DNA of 64,000 nt from Anaerolineae bacterium. Its GTDB lineage: Bacteria > Chloroflexota > Anaerolineae > J036 > Brachytrichaceae. Positions 35,516-44,873 of this stretch are shown piece by piece. The notes under the pieces are model-generated. The model worked only from the letters and a program-made list of their open reading frames with translations. It was not told the origin of the DNA and ran no database searches. The stretch covers positions 26,989-90,988 of the forward strand of contig CANJQH010000005.1 in assembly GCA_947476335.1 (NCBI GenBank). Direction: 5' to 3'. A program made the translations under genes and the position numbers. Each line of letters opens with the position of its first letter. The stretch's first letter is position 1.

Positions 35516-36619
35516 TCAGCCCCGTTTCACTTTTTTTGCTGAACCATCCTGCTGCTGCTGATTTTGCTGCTGCGTCGACGACTCCTGCTGCTGTTCTTCG
35601 ATCTGCTGCAGCTTTTCACTCAACACCTGCATGGCATGCTCGGTATCTTGGAACGGATGGCGCTTGAGGCGATGCGGCAGCGCGAGTTCGGCCGACATCA
35701 GAATGTCCTGGTCGGTGATCTCGGTGCGGCCCATCAGCGCCGCATGCGCACGTGATGCGCGCAAAATCACCAGGTCGGCGCGATGACCGTCCACACCGAG
35801 CGACGCCACGAGATTGGCGATCGTCGCCAGGTCGCGCTGCGCATACTTCACAGATGAAACACGCTCACGCGCCTCATGAATTTCCTGCGTCAACGCATAT
35901 TCGAACGATTGCCATTCGATCTGGAAAGCAGTCGGATCAGCTTCGTACGCCAGGTTGCGCTCAAGAATCTGCATGCGCGACTTCGGATCCTTCACGCCGG
36001 CCACATCCACACACAGCGCAAAACGGTCCAGCAGCTGCGGCCGCAAATCGCCCTCTTCCGGATTCATCGAACCGACGAGCACGAAGCGCGCCGGATGCGA
36101 AAAGCTGATGCCTTCGCGCTCGACTACATTGACGCCCATAGCAGCCACGTCCAACAACAGATCAACAACGTGGTCATCGAGCAGGTTCACTTCGTCCACA
36201 TACAGCACGCCGCGGTTGGCCGCAGCCAGCACGCCAGGCTCAAAATGCTTCTCGCCGCGCTGAATGGCTTTTTCAATGTCAAGTGTGCCGACCACGCGGT
36301 CTTCGGTGGCGCTGACAGGCAGATTGACGAAACGCGTGCGGCGCTTGACAACATGGAACACCTCGCCGCGATCGCTGCGCTGCTGCAAATCTTCCGTCCA
36401 GCTGGACTTATTGGCCGGATCCGACGAATACGGATCACCTTCGAAGACGTCGATTTCCGGCAGAATCGCTGCCAGCGCGCGCGCAGCCGTCGACTTGGCC
36501 GTGCCGCGTTCACCGCGGATCAGCACGCCGCCGATCTGTGGATAAATCGCATTGAGAACGAGTGCGCGCTTCATTCGGTCCTGACCGACGATGGCGCTGA
36601 ACGGAAAAATACTTGCCAT
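35516..36619 (-). CDS. Mg-chelatase subunit I-like AAA+ ATPase (BchI/ChlI family)
   Basis: 367 residues. MASIFPFSAIVGQDRMKRALVLNAIYP is the BchI start, with Walker A IRGERGTAKST, Walker B VLYVDEVNLLDDHVVDLLLDVAA, and FVLVGSMNPEEGDLRPQLLDRFAL. A Gln-rich tail of 30 residues (QQQQESSTQQQNQQQQ) is unusual and may be a flexible linker to the VWA partner. No BchH/CobN subunit or porphyrin gene is in the window, so the metal and substrate are unknown. Roles as a cobalt or magnesium chelatase motor, or a MoxR-like chaperone, are both possible. Confidence 0.85.
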   Translation of the reverse strand: MASIFPFSAIVGQDRMKRALVLNAIYPQIGGVLIRGERGTAKSTAARALAAILPEIDVFEGDPYSSDPANKSSWTEDLQQRSDRGEVFHVVKRRTRFVNLPVSATEDRVVGTLDIEKAIQRGEKHFEPGVLAAANRGVLYVDEVNLLDDHVVDLLLDVAAMGVNVVEREGISFSHPARFVLVGSMNPEEGDLRPQLLDRFALCVDVAGVKDPKSRMQILERNLAYEADPTAFQIEWQSFEYALTQEIHEARERVSSVKYAQRDLATIANLVASLGVDGHRADLVILRASRAHAALMGRTEITDQDILMSAELALPHRLKRHPFQDTEHAMQVLSEKLQQIEEQQQESSTQQQNQQQQDGSAKKVKRG

Positions 36620-36763
36620 GGTGGGCGGTATTGTAGCTTGCGGAGGACATCAAGAATTGCAAGGCCATTGCAAGGGATGCACTCGCCGTTGGAAGTGAAG
36701 GCCGCGGATTTTTGATGTGCAAATCCACACTCTCTGCTTGTCCACAGGCTCCACACGAAATTT

Positions 36764-37789
36764 TTATGCGCCGGACTTCCGGCCCGAAAGCCCGATCAGC
36801 AATGCGACAACAGAGACGAACAACGTACCGAGTGTAAGCAGCTTGAACAGCGGCGGCTGTGACAACAGCGCCGCACCGCCGAAAAGTGTGCAAACGAGGA
36901 GATAGGCAATACAAATACGGCGCGGGCTCCAGCCCATATCGATGAGGCGCAGGTGCAGATGGCCACGATCCGCATGTGCAGGGCTACGGCCGCGCCGCGC
37001 CCGATCGAAAATCTGCCAGGCCACGTCGGCAATGGGCAAACCAACGACGAGCAGCAGCAGCGCGATCTTCGCACCCGCGATGATGCCGATGCCGGCGAGC
37101 GCAAATCCGAGGAAGAGCGAGCCACCGCCCAGAAAAAGCCGCGCCGGCTGAAAATTGAACAGCAGAAATCCAAGCAGCGCACCCGCCAGCGCTGCCGGCA
37201 ACAGCGCCACACTCAACTGCCCCTCACGCAACATATGAATCAGTGTGAACAACGCAGCCACGAGTGACACACTCGCCGCCAGTCCATCGACGCCGTCGAG
37301 GAAATTGATCGTGTTCATCATACCGAGGAACCAAAACAGCGTCAGCACCGCAGTGACGACGAACGGCAGCACAATTTCAGCATTCGTAAACGGATTACGA
37401 AAGCGTTCGATAAAGATCAGCGCGGTGATGGCCACTCCCGCAGCGAGCGCCTGCCCAAACAGCTGCGGGCCGAAGCGCAGCTCGAAACGATCGTCAATTA
37501 CGCCAAGCACGAACGCGATCGCACCACCGGCGAGCAGGCCCAACAGGCGCAGCCGCTCATTCGGATCCTGCGTTGGCAGGCCAAACATATGACCAAGCAG
37601 CGCTGCCGCTGTGAATGCGCCGAACAGCGGCAGCGCGCCCAGACGCGACGTCACTCGCGCATGCTTCCGCCGGCCGCCCGGCACATCGGCGATGCCCAGC
37701 CGAATCCCGACGCGCATCGCCACCCACGACAGCAGTGCCGACGCGAGAAATGCACCGAGCGCGGTGAGGAGCAGTGCGGGAATCCACAT
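36764..37789 (-). CDS. WecA/TagO-like undecaprenyl-phosphate sugar-1-phosphate transferase
   Basis: 341 residues from ATG 37789 (MWIPALLLTALGAF); the frame continues upstream only through repeat sequence. About eleven helices and the MraY/WecA motifs are present: GIADVPGGRRKHARVTSRLG (loop 1), GVIDDRFELRFGPQLFGQ, MMNTINFLDGVDGLAASVSL, and HADRGHLHLRLIDMGWS with the HxxH-like loop. It transfers sugar-1-phosphate to undecaprenyl phosphate, the first membrane step in cell-wall polymer or O-glycan synthesis. It is followed by the AAA/VWA pair. Confidence 0.9.
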   Translation of the reverse strand: MWIPALLLTALGAFLASALLSWVAMRVGIRLGIADVPGGRRKHARVTSRLGALPLFGAFTAAALLGHMFGLPTQDPNERLRLLGLLAGGAIAFVLGVIDDRFELRFGPQLFGQALAAGVAITALIFIERFRNPFTNAEIVLPFVVTAVLTLFWFLGMMNTINFLDGVDGLAASVSLVAALFTLIHMLREGQLSVALLPAALAGALLGFLLFNFQPARLFLGGGSLFLGFALAGIGIIAGAKIALLLLVVGLPIADVAWQIFDRARRGRSPAHADRGHLHLRLIDMGWSPRRICIAYLLVCTLFGGAALLSQPPLFKLLTLGTLFVSVVALLIGLSGRKSGA

Positions 37790-37830
37790 CACTCGTGATT
37801 GTACAAAGCGAAGTTCACTCAATCCAATCA

Positions 37831-38014
37831 CGGGTGCATTCGCCAAAAGGGGCAAACTTTCGACCGCCGGCGATCGGCACTGATTGGAATCCTCGAAACG
37901 CGCTATCTCCCTCCCCCGAAGGGGGAGGGAGATAGCGCGTTTCGAGGGATTTACCAACGATGGGCCGATAGCGATGGCGGATGACCAAATCGCCCCTTTT
38001 GGCGAATGCACCCT
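37831..38014. mobile_element. Family C inverted-repeat element
   Basis: GGGTGCATTCGCCAAAAGGG and its complement CCCTTTTGGCGAATGCACCC bound a 184-bp element. A central perfect stem (CTCGAAACGCGCTATCTCCC with complement, loop GAA) resembles the centre of family A. The Arg-rich frames running through it are not genes. A half copy (GGGTGCATTCGCCAGAAGGG) follows at 38032-38065, which could be a solo end or a tandem remnant. Confidence 0.75.
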
Positions 38015-38156
38015 CCAATCACCCAATCACGGGGTGCATTCGCCAGAAGGGGCGACCTTTGACCGCACGTCACTGCGCCGCCGTCACCCGGGGCTTGCGC
38101 ACCTTCGGGGCTGATCGCTGGTCTGCCGCGGTGGACCGCGCCATTGGCGCGCAGGT

Positions 38157-38265
38157 TCCGTCGAAAAAGCGCTGAAGGCGCGACTCAGCCCCAGCCCACG
38201 CCATCAGTCTGGGTGACGGCCCACGCTATTTTGTGAAATCTGCCCCCAACAGCGGATGCACGCGC
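38157..38265. repeat. Family D repeat, copy 2
   Basis: TCCGTCGAAAAAGCGCTGAA through CCCAGCCCACGCCATCAGTC to GTGAAATCTGCCCCCAACAG aligns with the copies near 19061 and 63890. Its internal palindrome (CCCACGCCATCAGTCTGGG) is decayed relative to copy 1. Confidence 0.65.
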
Positions 38266-38448
38266 AGAGATCAAAAATTGATTCATGAAATAAAACCTGC
38301 GATCTCCACTTCGTCGTGACCACCGCGACCGTCGCACGAAAATCTTTCCCTTCGCGTTTTTCCCGGCTTGGCGTCAGGCCGGCCGCCAAAATCCGCCCCA
38401 CCACAGCCCTATCGCTGCTGCCCCACCGTAATGGGATGATTCAACCCT

Positions 38449-38895
38449 ATGGCTAATCTCATTGTACGACCGGTGCGCACAGACGATTTCAACGCATGGC
38501 TGCCACTCTGGCAGGGCTATCAGCACTTCTATCAGACGCAGATTTCTGAACGCACAACGGCAACAACCTGGCAGCGTTTTCTCGATCCGTCTGAACCCGT
38601 ACACGCGGCCCTTGCCGAACTCGACGGCGCCATCGTCGGCATAGTGCACTTCATCGAACATCGCAGTACTTGGACAGAGGGCAATTACATGTACCTTCAG
38701 GACCTGTTCACTGCACCGGAAGCACGCCGCAAAAACGTCGCCCGCACACTGATCGAATACGTATACGCACAATCGCACGAACGAGGCTGTGCCCGCGTCT
38801 ATTGGCTCACACACGAGACCAACGCCGATGCGCGTGCGCTGTACGACGACGTCGCGATGCGCTCGGGCTTCATTCAGTATCGAAAAATGCTTTGA
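38449..38895 (+). CDS. GNAT family N-acetyltransferase
   Basis: 148 residues. The acetyl-CoA loop motif A is YLQDLFTAPEARRKNVARTLIEYVYAQ, with LYDDVAMRSGFIQYRKML at the end as in standard GNAT proteins. The N-terminus (LIVRPVRTDDFNAWLPLWQGYQHFY) also fits. The acyl acceptor is unknown. It lies 103 nt before the rhamnosidase in the same direction. Confidence 0.87.
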   Translation: MANLIVRPVRTDDFNAWLPLWQGYQHFYQTQISERTTATTWQRFLDPSEPVHAALAELDGAIVGIVHFIEHRSTWTEGNYMYLQDLFTAPEARRKNVARTLIEYVYAQSHERGCARVYWLTHETNADARALYDDVAMRSGFIQYRKML

Positions 38896-38998
38896 TCGCG
38901 CGCAAGTTGCGCAGACCCATCTCCTGTGCTTACATCCGGTGCATCGCGGCAGCTCTTGCTCGACGAATGCCCACATACGCCGCTGCGATTCACACATC

Positions 38999-41485
38999 AT
39001 GAGCACAGCGCACGATTTCCCCGAGGTCCGCTGGCAGGGCCACTGGATCTGGACGCCCGACGACGTCATCGAATTCGGCTTCGAAACATCCGGAGATGAA
39101 CAGAAAAAGCGCAGAGAAAGCACGGTGCTTTTTCGGCGCAGCGTGCGTCTGTCCGCAGCACCGCAGCATGCGCCGGCGCGCATGACAGCTGACTCGCGCT
39201 ATGCGCTGTACATCAACGGCATCGAACTCTCGCGCGGGCCGGTGCGCAGCCAGCCGCGCCGCATGATGTACGACATCGTCGATCTGGCGCCGGCGCTGCG
39301 CCCGGGCATCAACGTGATCACCGTGATTGTGAAAAATTACGGCCGCGGCAACTCATACTACATTCCGGCCGTGCCGAACACCGGCCTCGGCAAAACCGGT
39401 GCGTTCGTATTCGAAGCCAACCTCGGCGATGCCGGCTGGCTGGTGAGCGACGACTCCTGGCGCACGCTGCGCTGCACTGCCTGGGACTTCGACGCGCTGG
39501 ACGACGGCAACGTGATCGCGATGGGTGTGCCGGTCGAAGTACTGGACGCCCGGCTGCTGCCGTTCGACTGGCAGGCGTCTTCATTCGACGATTCGTCGTG
39601 GAAGCCCGCCCAGCTGCTGCGTTCGATTCACATCGGCGGCTATGCGCGCTCGCAGCCGCCGAGCGATCCGTACGGCCCACTGCATCCACGCACAATTGCC
39701 CAGCTCGGCGGCGAAACGGTGACCGCAGCACAGGCAACGCTGCAGCGCCTGCACGACGACGTTGGCCCAGCGGTGATCATGCCGGCGCAGCGCATGATTC
39801 GCTCGCTGGCGCTCTCCAGCGATGCCGCAGCCTCAGTGACGCTGCCCATCATCATCGAACGCACATCGCCCTGCACGCGCATCATGATCGACTTCGGCCG
39901 CATCGTCGCCGGCGCTGTGCGGCTGATCGTGCGCGCACCCGCTGGCGTTGTGTTCGATTTGGCCTATCCCGAGGACCTGCTCACCGGCGGCGAAAATGGC
40001 CCGCTCGCGCCGGCCACCGGCAGCCGCTACATCTCGCGCGGCGAACATGACGACTTCGAAACCTTCGACGTCAACGGGCTGCGCTACGTGTATATCCTCG
40101 TGCATGGCGTCGGCGACCCAGTCACGATCGAGCACATCGCCGTGCACGAACGCCTGTATCCATGGACGCCCGGCGCCGATTTCGAAAGCAGCGACGCGGC
40201 AATCAATCGCATGTACCGCGCCGGCATCCGCACTGTGGAGCTGAATTCGCATGATGCCTTTCTGGATTGTCCAACGCGCGAGCAGCGCGCGTGGGTCGGC
40301 GACAGCGTGGTGCATCAGATGGTGCATCTTGCCACCAACTGCGACTGGCGGCTGGCCTGGCAATATCTTTTCCTCGGCGCGTCACCACGCTACGACGGCA
40401 TCCTGCCGATGAGCGTTTCAGGCGACTTTGAGGCGGCCGGCGGCTACACCATTCCCGAGTGGAGCCTGCACTGGGTACACGGCGTTTATAACCTCTACCG
40501 CTTCTCCGGTGATGCCGCGCTCGTTAAGGAATACATGCCTGTGGTCGAACGCATCCTGCGTTGGTACGCGCCGTACCAGACGCGCGCCGGCGTCATCAAA
40601 GATCTGCCTGAGTGGTGCCTGATGGACTGGGGAGCGCAGTTCCTCGAAGACACCAGTTCGATTCACACCGCGATCTGGGCGCGCAGCCTGCGCGAGTTCG
40701 CCGAGATGGCGACATGGCTGGAAGAAAACGCCAGCCGCCGCTGGGCCGAAGGCCTGTACGAGCGCGCACAAGCAGGCTTCGAAATGTTCTGGGACGAGGA
40801 GCGCGGCGTCTACGTCGACCACATCAAAGACGGCGTGCGCCGCCCAGCCGTCAGTCAGATCGCGTGCGCACTGGCGGTAGCGTCTGGGCTGGCCCCGCGC
40901 GCACGCTGGCAGCGCATCATGAACACAGCCACCGATTCGCGAAGACTGGTGGTGCGCACATGGACCGGCGGCGATGATGGCGGCTACTCCATGCCGAAGC
41001 TGCTGCGCCAGATGCAGGGTATCTACGAGGCGGACTGGGACGTGGAAAACGAGATCACCCTCGCCCAGCCGTTCATGAGCTACGTCGTGCACGACGCCCT
41101 CGCCGCAGCCGACATGGCCGCTTCCATTCCGTCGCTGGCGGGCCGCTGGAACGAATTCCTGCACAACGGCTACGACACGTTCGGCGAGTGCTGGGGCTGG
41201 GGCACGCATGTGCACGGCTGGAGCAGCACGCTCACGCGCGACTTCATTTTCTACACGCTCGGCGTCACCCCCGCCACACCCGGCTACACCCATGCCCGCA
41301 TCGCACCACGCCTCGGCCCTCTGACGTGGGTGCGCGGCAGCGTGCCAACTCCGTACGGCCTGATTCGCGTCGAAGTCGAAGTTCAGGGCAACATCGTGCG
41401 CATCGAATCACCGGTGCCGTTCACACTTGATCTGCCCAATCAACCTGCGCGCTCGTTCGATCCGGGACGATACAAGCTGCCATGA
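38999..41485 (+). CDS. GH78 alpha-L-rhamnosidase family protein
   Basis: 828 residues from ATG 38999; the frame is open upstream to 38789 but that part overlaps the GNAT gene. N-terminal beta-sandwich modules (WQGHWIWTPDDVIEF, RYALYINGIELSRGPVRS) precede an (alpha/alpha)6 barrel with the GH78 signature DCPTREQRAWVGDSVV around residue 422, GGYTIPEWSLHWVHGVY, and a C-terminal beta domain. There is no signal peptide, so it probably cleaves imported rhamnosides inside the cell. It overlaps the FIST gene by four bases. Confidence 0.9.
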   Translation: MSTAHDFPEVRWQGHWIWTPDDVIEFGFETSGDEQKKRRESTVLFRRSVRLSAAPQHAPARMTADSRYALYINGIELSRGPVRSQPRRMMYDIVDLAPALRPGINVITVIVKNYGRGNSYYIPAVPNTGLGKTGAFVFEANLGDAGWLVSDDSWRTLRCTAWDFDALDDGNVIAMGVPVEVLDARLLPFDWQASSFDDSSWKPAQLLRSIHIGGYARSQPPSDPYGPLHPRTIAQLGGETVTAAQATLQRLHDDVGPAVIMPAQRMIRSLALSSDAAASVTLPIIIERTSPCTRIMIDFGRIVAGAVRLIVRAPAGVVFDLAYPEDLLTGGENGPLAPATGSRYISRGEHDDFETFDVNGLRYVYILVHGVGDPVTIEHIAVHERLYPWTPGADFESSDAAINRMYRAGIRTVELNSHDAFLDCPTREQRAWVGDSVVHQMVHLATNCDWRLAWQYLFLGASPRYDGILPMSVSGDFEAAGGYTIPEWSLHWVHGVYNLYRFSGDAALVKEYMPVVERILRWYAPYQTRAGVIKDLPEWCLMDWGAQFLEDTSSIHTAIWARSLREFAEMATWLEENASRRWAEGLYERAQAGFEMFWDEERGVYVDHIKDGVRRPAVSQIACALAVASGLAPRARWQRIMNTATDSRRLVVRTWTGGDDGGYSMPKLLRQMQGIYEADWDVENEITLAQPFMSYVVHDALAAADMAASIPSLAGRWNEFLHNGYDTFGECWGWGTHVHGWSSTLTRDFIFYTLGVTPATPGYTHARIAPRLGPLTWVRGSVPTPYGLIRVEVEVQGNIVRIESPVPFTLDLPNQPARSFDPGRYKLP

Positions 41486-42756
41486 CTCGATCACACGACA
41501 TTCCACAGTTCGCTTCGGCGTTCGTCACACAGCCGAACATGCACGCCGATCTCGATCCGCAGCGCGCGATCCTGCAAATCAGCGACACCATCACCGCCGC
41601 ACTCGGCCCGGAACCGATCGACCTGCTGCTGTGGTTCGCATCCGGCAGCGTGGCCAACCACACCGAGCAGATCGCAGCAACAATTTCTGAACGGTTGAAT
41701 CCGCGCGTGCAACTCGGCTGCACCGCCATCGCCGTGCTGCATGACGAACGCGAATATGAAAACGCGTCCGCACTCAGCGCACTGGCAGCACGACTGCCCG
41801 GCGCCACGCTGACGCCCTTTCACCTGCAGGCGCAGAACATTTCAGACTGGGCAGCGCTCATAGCCGATGCAGACATGTTCATCGAAGCCATCGGCGCGCC
41901 AAAAAATCCCCGATTGTTCGTGCTGCTCGCCGATCCAGCCACAGCACCGCTCGACATGGGCGGAGAAATTAGCATCAGCATCCTGCGCGCGCTCAACGAT
42001 TACTTTCCAGGCGTGCCAGCTGTTGGCGGCGTAGCAAGCAACGGCATGCACCCAAACGCAAATTGCCTGCTGCTGAACAACGTCACCACACACACCGGTG
42101 TCATCGGCATCGCCATCAGCGGCGATATCGACATCGAGGTGATTACGTCGCAGGGCTGCCGCCCAGTCGGGCCGATCTTCACCGTCACCGCCGCGCACGA
42201 AAATTTGATCGACAGTCTTGATGGCGAAAAACCGCTCGCGCTGCTGCAACAAGTGGTCGAAAACCTCAGCGTGAATGATCGCCGGCTGTTGCACAGCGGC
42301 GGCCTCTACGTCGGTCGCGCCGTGCGCCGGCTCGCAGATTCAGACGGCGCACCCGGCCGCGGCGATTTTCTCGTGCGTGGCGTGCTCGGCATCGATTCGC
42401 GCACCGACGCGCTGATGATCGCCGATGTCGCGGATCCCGGCGATATGCTGCAATTTCACGTGCGCGATGCTGCGACCGCAGTCGAAGATCTTGAACTGTG
42501 CCTGGCGCCACAGGCCTTCTCACAACCACCTTCCGGCGCACTGCTGTTCACCTGCAACGGCCGCGGCACACATCTATTCGGCCGCCCACATGCAGATACA
42601 TCTACGATCCAGCAAATGCTCGCAACTGATGACGCCATCCCACTAGCCGGCTTCTTCTGCGCCGGCGAAATTGCACCTATCGGCGCTCACAATTTCTTGC
42701 ACACGCATACCGCCAGCGTTGTGCTCTTTCGTGCAACAACACCTCAGACACTCTGA
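41482..42756 (+). CDS. FIST-domain protein (FIST_N and FIST_C)
   Basis: 424 residues. The N-terminal FIST domain shows EPIDLLLWFASGSVANHTEQIAATI, LGCTAIAVL and VPAVGGVASNGMHPN; the C-terminal part contains GALLFTCNGRGTHLFGRPHADTS and IPLAGFFCAGEIAPIG, the most conserved FIST_C block with the Cys-Asn-Gly-Arg motif. FIST domains are proposed small-ligand sensors, often of amino acids. No kinase or output domain is fused, so it may act as a free-standing sensor or scaffold. ATGA overlap with the rhamnosidase implies co-translation. Confidence 0.88.
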   Translation: MTRSHDIPQFASAFVTQPNMHADLDPQRAILQISDTITAALGPEPIDLLLWFASGSVANHTEQIAATISERLNPRVQLGCTAIAVLHDEREYENASALSALAARLPGATLTPFHLQAQNISDWAALIADADMFIEAIGAPKNPRLFVLLADPATAPLDMGGEISISILRALNDYFPGVPAVGGVASNGMHPNANCLLLNNVTTHTGVIGIAISGDIDIEVITSQGCRPVGPIFTVTAAHENLIDSLDGEKPLALLQQVVENLSVNDRRLLHSGGLYVGRAVRRLADSDGAPGRGDFLVRGVLGIDSRTDALMIADVADPGDMLQFHVRDAATAVEDLELCLAPQAFSQPPSGALLFTCNGRGTHLFGRPHADTSTIQQMLATDDAIPLAGFFCAGEIAPIGAHNFLHTHTASVVLFRATTPQTL

Positions 42757-42762
42757 ATTACT

Positions 42763-42872
42763 GTACATACTCAGGTTGGCCAATTTTCCAACGCGAAACA
42801 CGCGATCCTTCCCCCTTCGGGGGAAGGATCGCGTGTTTCGCGGGAAATACTGATTTATGCCTGAGTAGTTAC
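42763..42872. mobile_element. Family A MITE-like element, full length
   Basis: 110 bp with ends GTACATACTCAGG and CCTGAGTAGTTAC. The central stem CGCGAAACACGCGATCCTTC is perfectly complementary to the other arm and differs from the 13033 copy. Flanks GAATTACT and AAATTATT agree at 6 of 8 positions, consistent with an old target duplication. It lies between the FIST and gamma-glutamyltransferase genes. Confidence 0.85.
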
Positions 42873-42895
42873 AAATTATTTTTATAGCTACGACT

Positions 42896-44695
42896 ATGTC
42901 CACTACACGACCCACCCTGCTCGGCACACGCGGCATCGTCACCGCCGGCCACTATCTCGCCACATCCGCCGGCATGCGCATCCTGCAGCAGGGAGGCAAC
43001 GCCTTCGACGCCGGCGCAGCCACATGCATTTGTCTGAATCTGCTCGAGCCACAAAACAACGGCATCGGTGGTGAAGCACCGACGTTGGTGTATTCCGCGA
43101 AAGAACAGCGCGTCTTCGCACTGTCCGGTCAGGGCTGGTCGCCGCGCGCCTTCACCATCGACTGGTGCCGCGAGAACAACATCGACCTGATCCCCGGCGA
43201 CGGGTTCCTGCCCGCCTGCGTACCAGCCACGCTCGATACATGGGCCTTCGCACTCGCACGCTGGGGCACGATGAGTATGGAACAGGTGCTCGCGCCCGCC
43301 ATCGAGCTGGCGGAAGGCGGCTTCCCAATGTATGCCAGCCTGCACACACACCTGCACCTCAACACGCAGAAATACACGGAGCGCTATCCAAGCACCGGCC
43401 AGCTATATCTCCCAAATCATCGCGTTCCCGCTGTCGGTGAGGTATGGCGCAATCGTGACTTCGGCGCAATGCTGCGCATGATGGTATCCGCCGAACGCGG
43501 CGCGCGAAGCCGTGGACGAGTGACCGGCATCGAAGCGGCGCGCAATGTTTTCTACGAAGGTGAAATCGCCGCACGCATCCTCGACTTCGCCCGCACTCAC
43601 CCACTGATCGACGCAAGCGGCCGCGCACATACTGCCCTGCTCGATGCATCCGATTTCGCTGAATGGCACGCGCAGACCGAAGACAGCCTCACATATGACT
43701 ACGCAGAGATGACAGTACACAAGTGCGGACCGTGGACGCAGGGGCCGGTCTTCCTCCAGCAGCTCGCCCTGCTCTCCGGCTACGACCTTGCTGCGATGGG
43801 CCACAACTCAGCCGAGTACCTGCACACGCTCATGGAGGTTGCCAAGCTCGCCTTCGCCGATCGCGAGGCCCGCTATGGCGATCCGCAGTTTGACGAGGTT
43901 CCCCTCGGCCGGCTGCTGTCCGCCGAATACAACGACGCACGACGCGCGCTGATCGAACGCACTGCGTCGGCAACGATGCGGCCGGGTGATCTGCGCAATG
44001 GCGCACCGGTATACGCCTCGGAATTCGATGTACAAGCCAATAACCGGCGCGCACTGGCGATGAGTGCCGAAGGCGCATCAGCGCCTGCGTATCGCATCAA
44101 ACATGCACACCTCGGCGACACCACACACTGCGACGTCATCGACCGCGCCGGCAACATGATCGCCTGCACGCCGAGCGGCGGCTGGATCGGCACATCGCCA
44201 GTCATCCCCGGCCTCGGTTTTTCGCTGGGTACCCGCGGCCAGATGTTCTATCTGAATCCGCAGCGGCCCAACGCACTCGCACCGCACAAACGCCCGCGCG
44301 CCACACTGACGCCGACACTGGTCACGCGCAACGGCGCGCCGCACATGGTATTCGGCACACCAGGCGGCGACGCACAGGATCAGTGGACGCTGCAAATGTT
44401 CTTGAACATGGTCGTCTTCGGCATGCCGGTGCAACAGGCCATCGACGAACCAACCGTACACAGCGTGCACTTCCCCTCATCGTTTTATCCGCGCGAATCT
44501 TTTCCAGCGCGGCTCGAAGCAGAGGATCGCATCCCAGCGGCGGTGCTCGATGATCTGCGCGCCCGCGGCCACGACGTGTCCGTCGTCGATGGCTGGTCGA
44601 ATGGCAAGTGCATGGGCATCGTACGCGACGACGCCGCCGTACTGCACGGTGGCGCGTCATCACGCGGCGAACTCGCGTACGCCATGGCACTCTGA
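42896..44695 (+). CDS. ggt: Gamma-glutamyltransferase family protein
   Basis: 599 residues. GIVTAGHYLATSAGMRILQQGGNAFDAGAAT is the typical start of the large subunit; GDTTHCDVIDRAGNMIACTPSGGWIG contains the autocatalytic Thr (TTH-x-D) at the start of the small subunit, and RPRATLTPTLV and GTPGGDAQDQWTLQMFLN follow. The enzyme cleaves gamma-glutamyl bonds (for example glutathione) or acts as an acylase. No signal peptide is apparent, so a cytoplasmic acylase-like role is possible. It is followed by family E/B repeats. Confidence 0.9.
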   Translation: MSTTRPTLLGTRGIVTAGHYLATSAGMRILQQGGNAFDAGAATCICLNLLEPQNNGIGGEAPTLVYSAKEQRVFALSGQGWSPRAFTIDWCRENNIDLIPGDGFLPACVPATLDTWAFALARWGTMSMEQVLAPAIELAEGGFPMYASLHTHLHLNTQKYTERYPSTGQLYLPNHRVPAVGEVWRNRDFGAMLRMMVSAERGARSRGRVTGIEAARNVFYEGEIAARILDFARTHPLIDASGRAHTALLDASDFAEWHAQTEDSLTYDYAEMTVHKCGPWTQGPVFLQQLALLSGYDLAAMGHNSAEYLHTLMEVAKLAFADREARYGDPQFDEVPLGRLLSAEYNDARRALIERTASATMRPGDLRNGAPVYASEFDVQANNRRALAMSAEGASAPAYRIKHAHLGDTTHCDVIDRAGNMIACTPSGGWIGTSPVIPGLGFSLGTRGQMFYLNPQRPNALAPHKRPRATLTPTLVTRNGAPHMVFGTPGGDAQDQWTLQMFLNMVVFGMPVQQAIDEPTVHSVHFPSSFYPRESFPARLEAEDRIPAAVLDDLRARGHDVSVVDGWSNGKCMGIVRDDAAVLHGGASSRGELAYAMAL

Positions 44696-44697
44696 GA

Positions 44698-44873
44698 AGC
44701 AGCTGGTGGTAGTGGCTACGTTCCTGTCCATAAGTTTTGTCCGGCAGATTCGCCTCCCCCGCAAAGCAGGGGAGGCGAATCTGCCGCCAGAACTTTTGGC
44801 GACTCACTTAGTGATAGTGGTCCGATGCTCACAATTCACCATCACTATCTACTATCACTATCTACTCACGACA
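44698..44873. repeat. Family E repeat, copy 3, interrupted by a family B element
   Basis: GCTGGTGGTAGTGG and GTGATAGTGGTCCGATGC on the left, with CACCATCACTATCTACTATC on the right, form the same GATAGTG-type inverted design. The left arm is split by the 94-bp family B copy at 44717-44810, showing that E was there first. Confidence 0.75.
44717..44810. mobile_element. Family B MITE-like element, copy 2 (inside a family E repeat)
   Basis: 94 bp including both TA. The central loop region reads CGCAAAGCA instead of CGCTTTGCG, i.e. it is inverted relative to copy 1 and has one mismatch. Removing the element restores GGCTAGTGATAG, a CTAG site. Confidence 0.92.

Larger units (their letters stand above)
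37790..38448. other. Repeat-filled region between wecA-like and GNAT genes
   Basis: About 660 bp between divergent genes with no plausible gene. It contains a family C inverted-repeat element (37831-38014), a partial copy of its end (38032-38065) and a family D repeat (38157-38265). The last 180 bp before the GNAT gene show nothing distinctive. Confidence 0.75.

Noticed and set aside
37790..38026. N-terminal extension of the WecA-like protein
   Set aside because: The extra 79 residues are translated family C repeat; the first membrane helix starts right after ATG 37789.
38789..38998. Upstream extension of the rhamnosidase frame
   Set aside because: It overlaps the GNAT gene and gives Arg/Cys-rich sequence unlike GH78.
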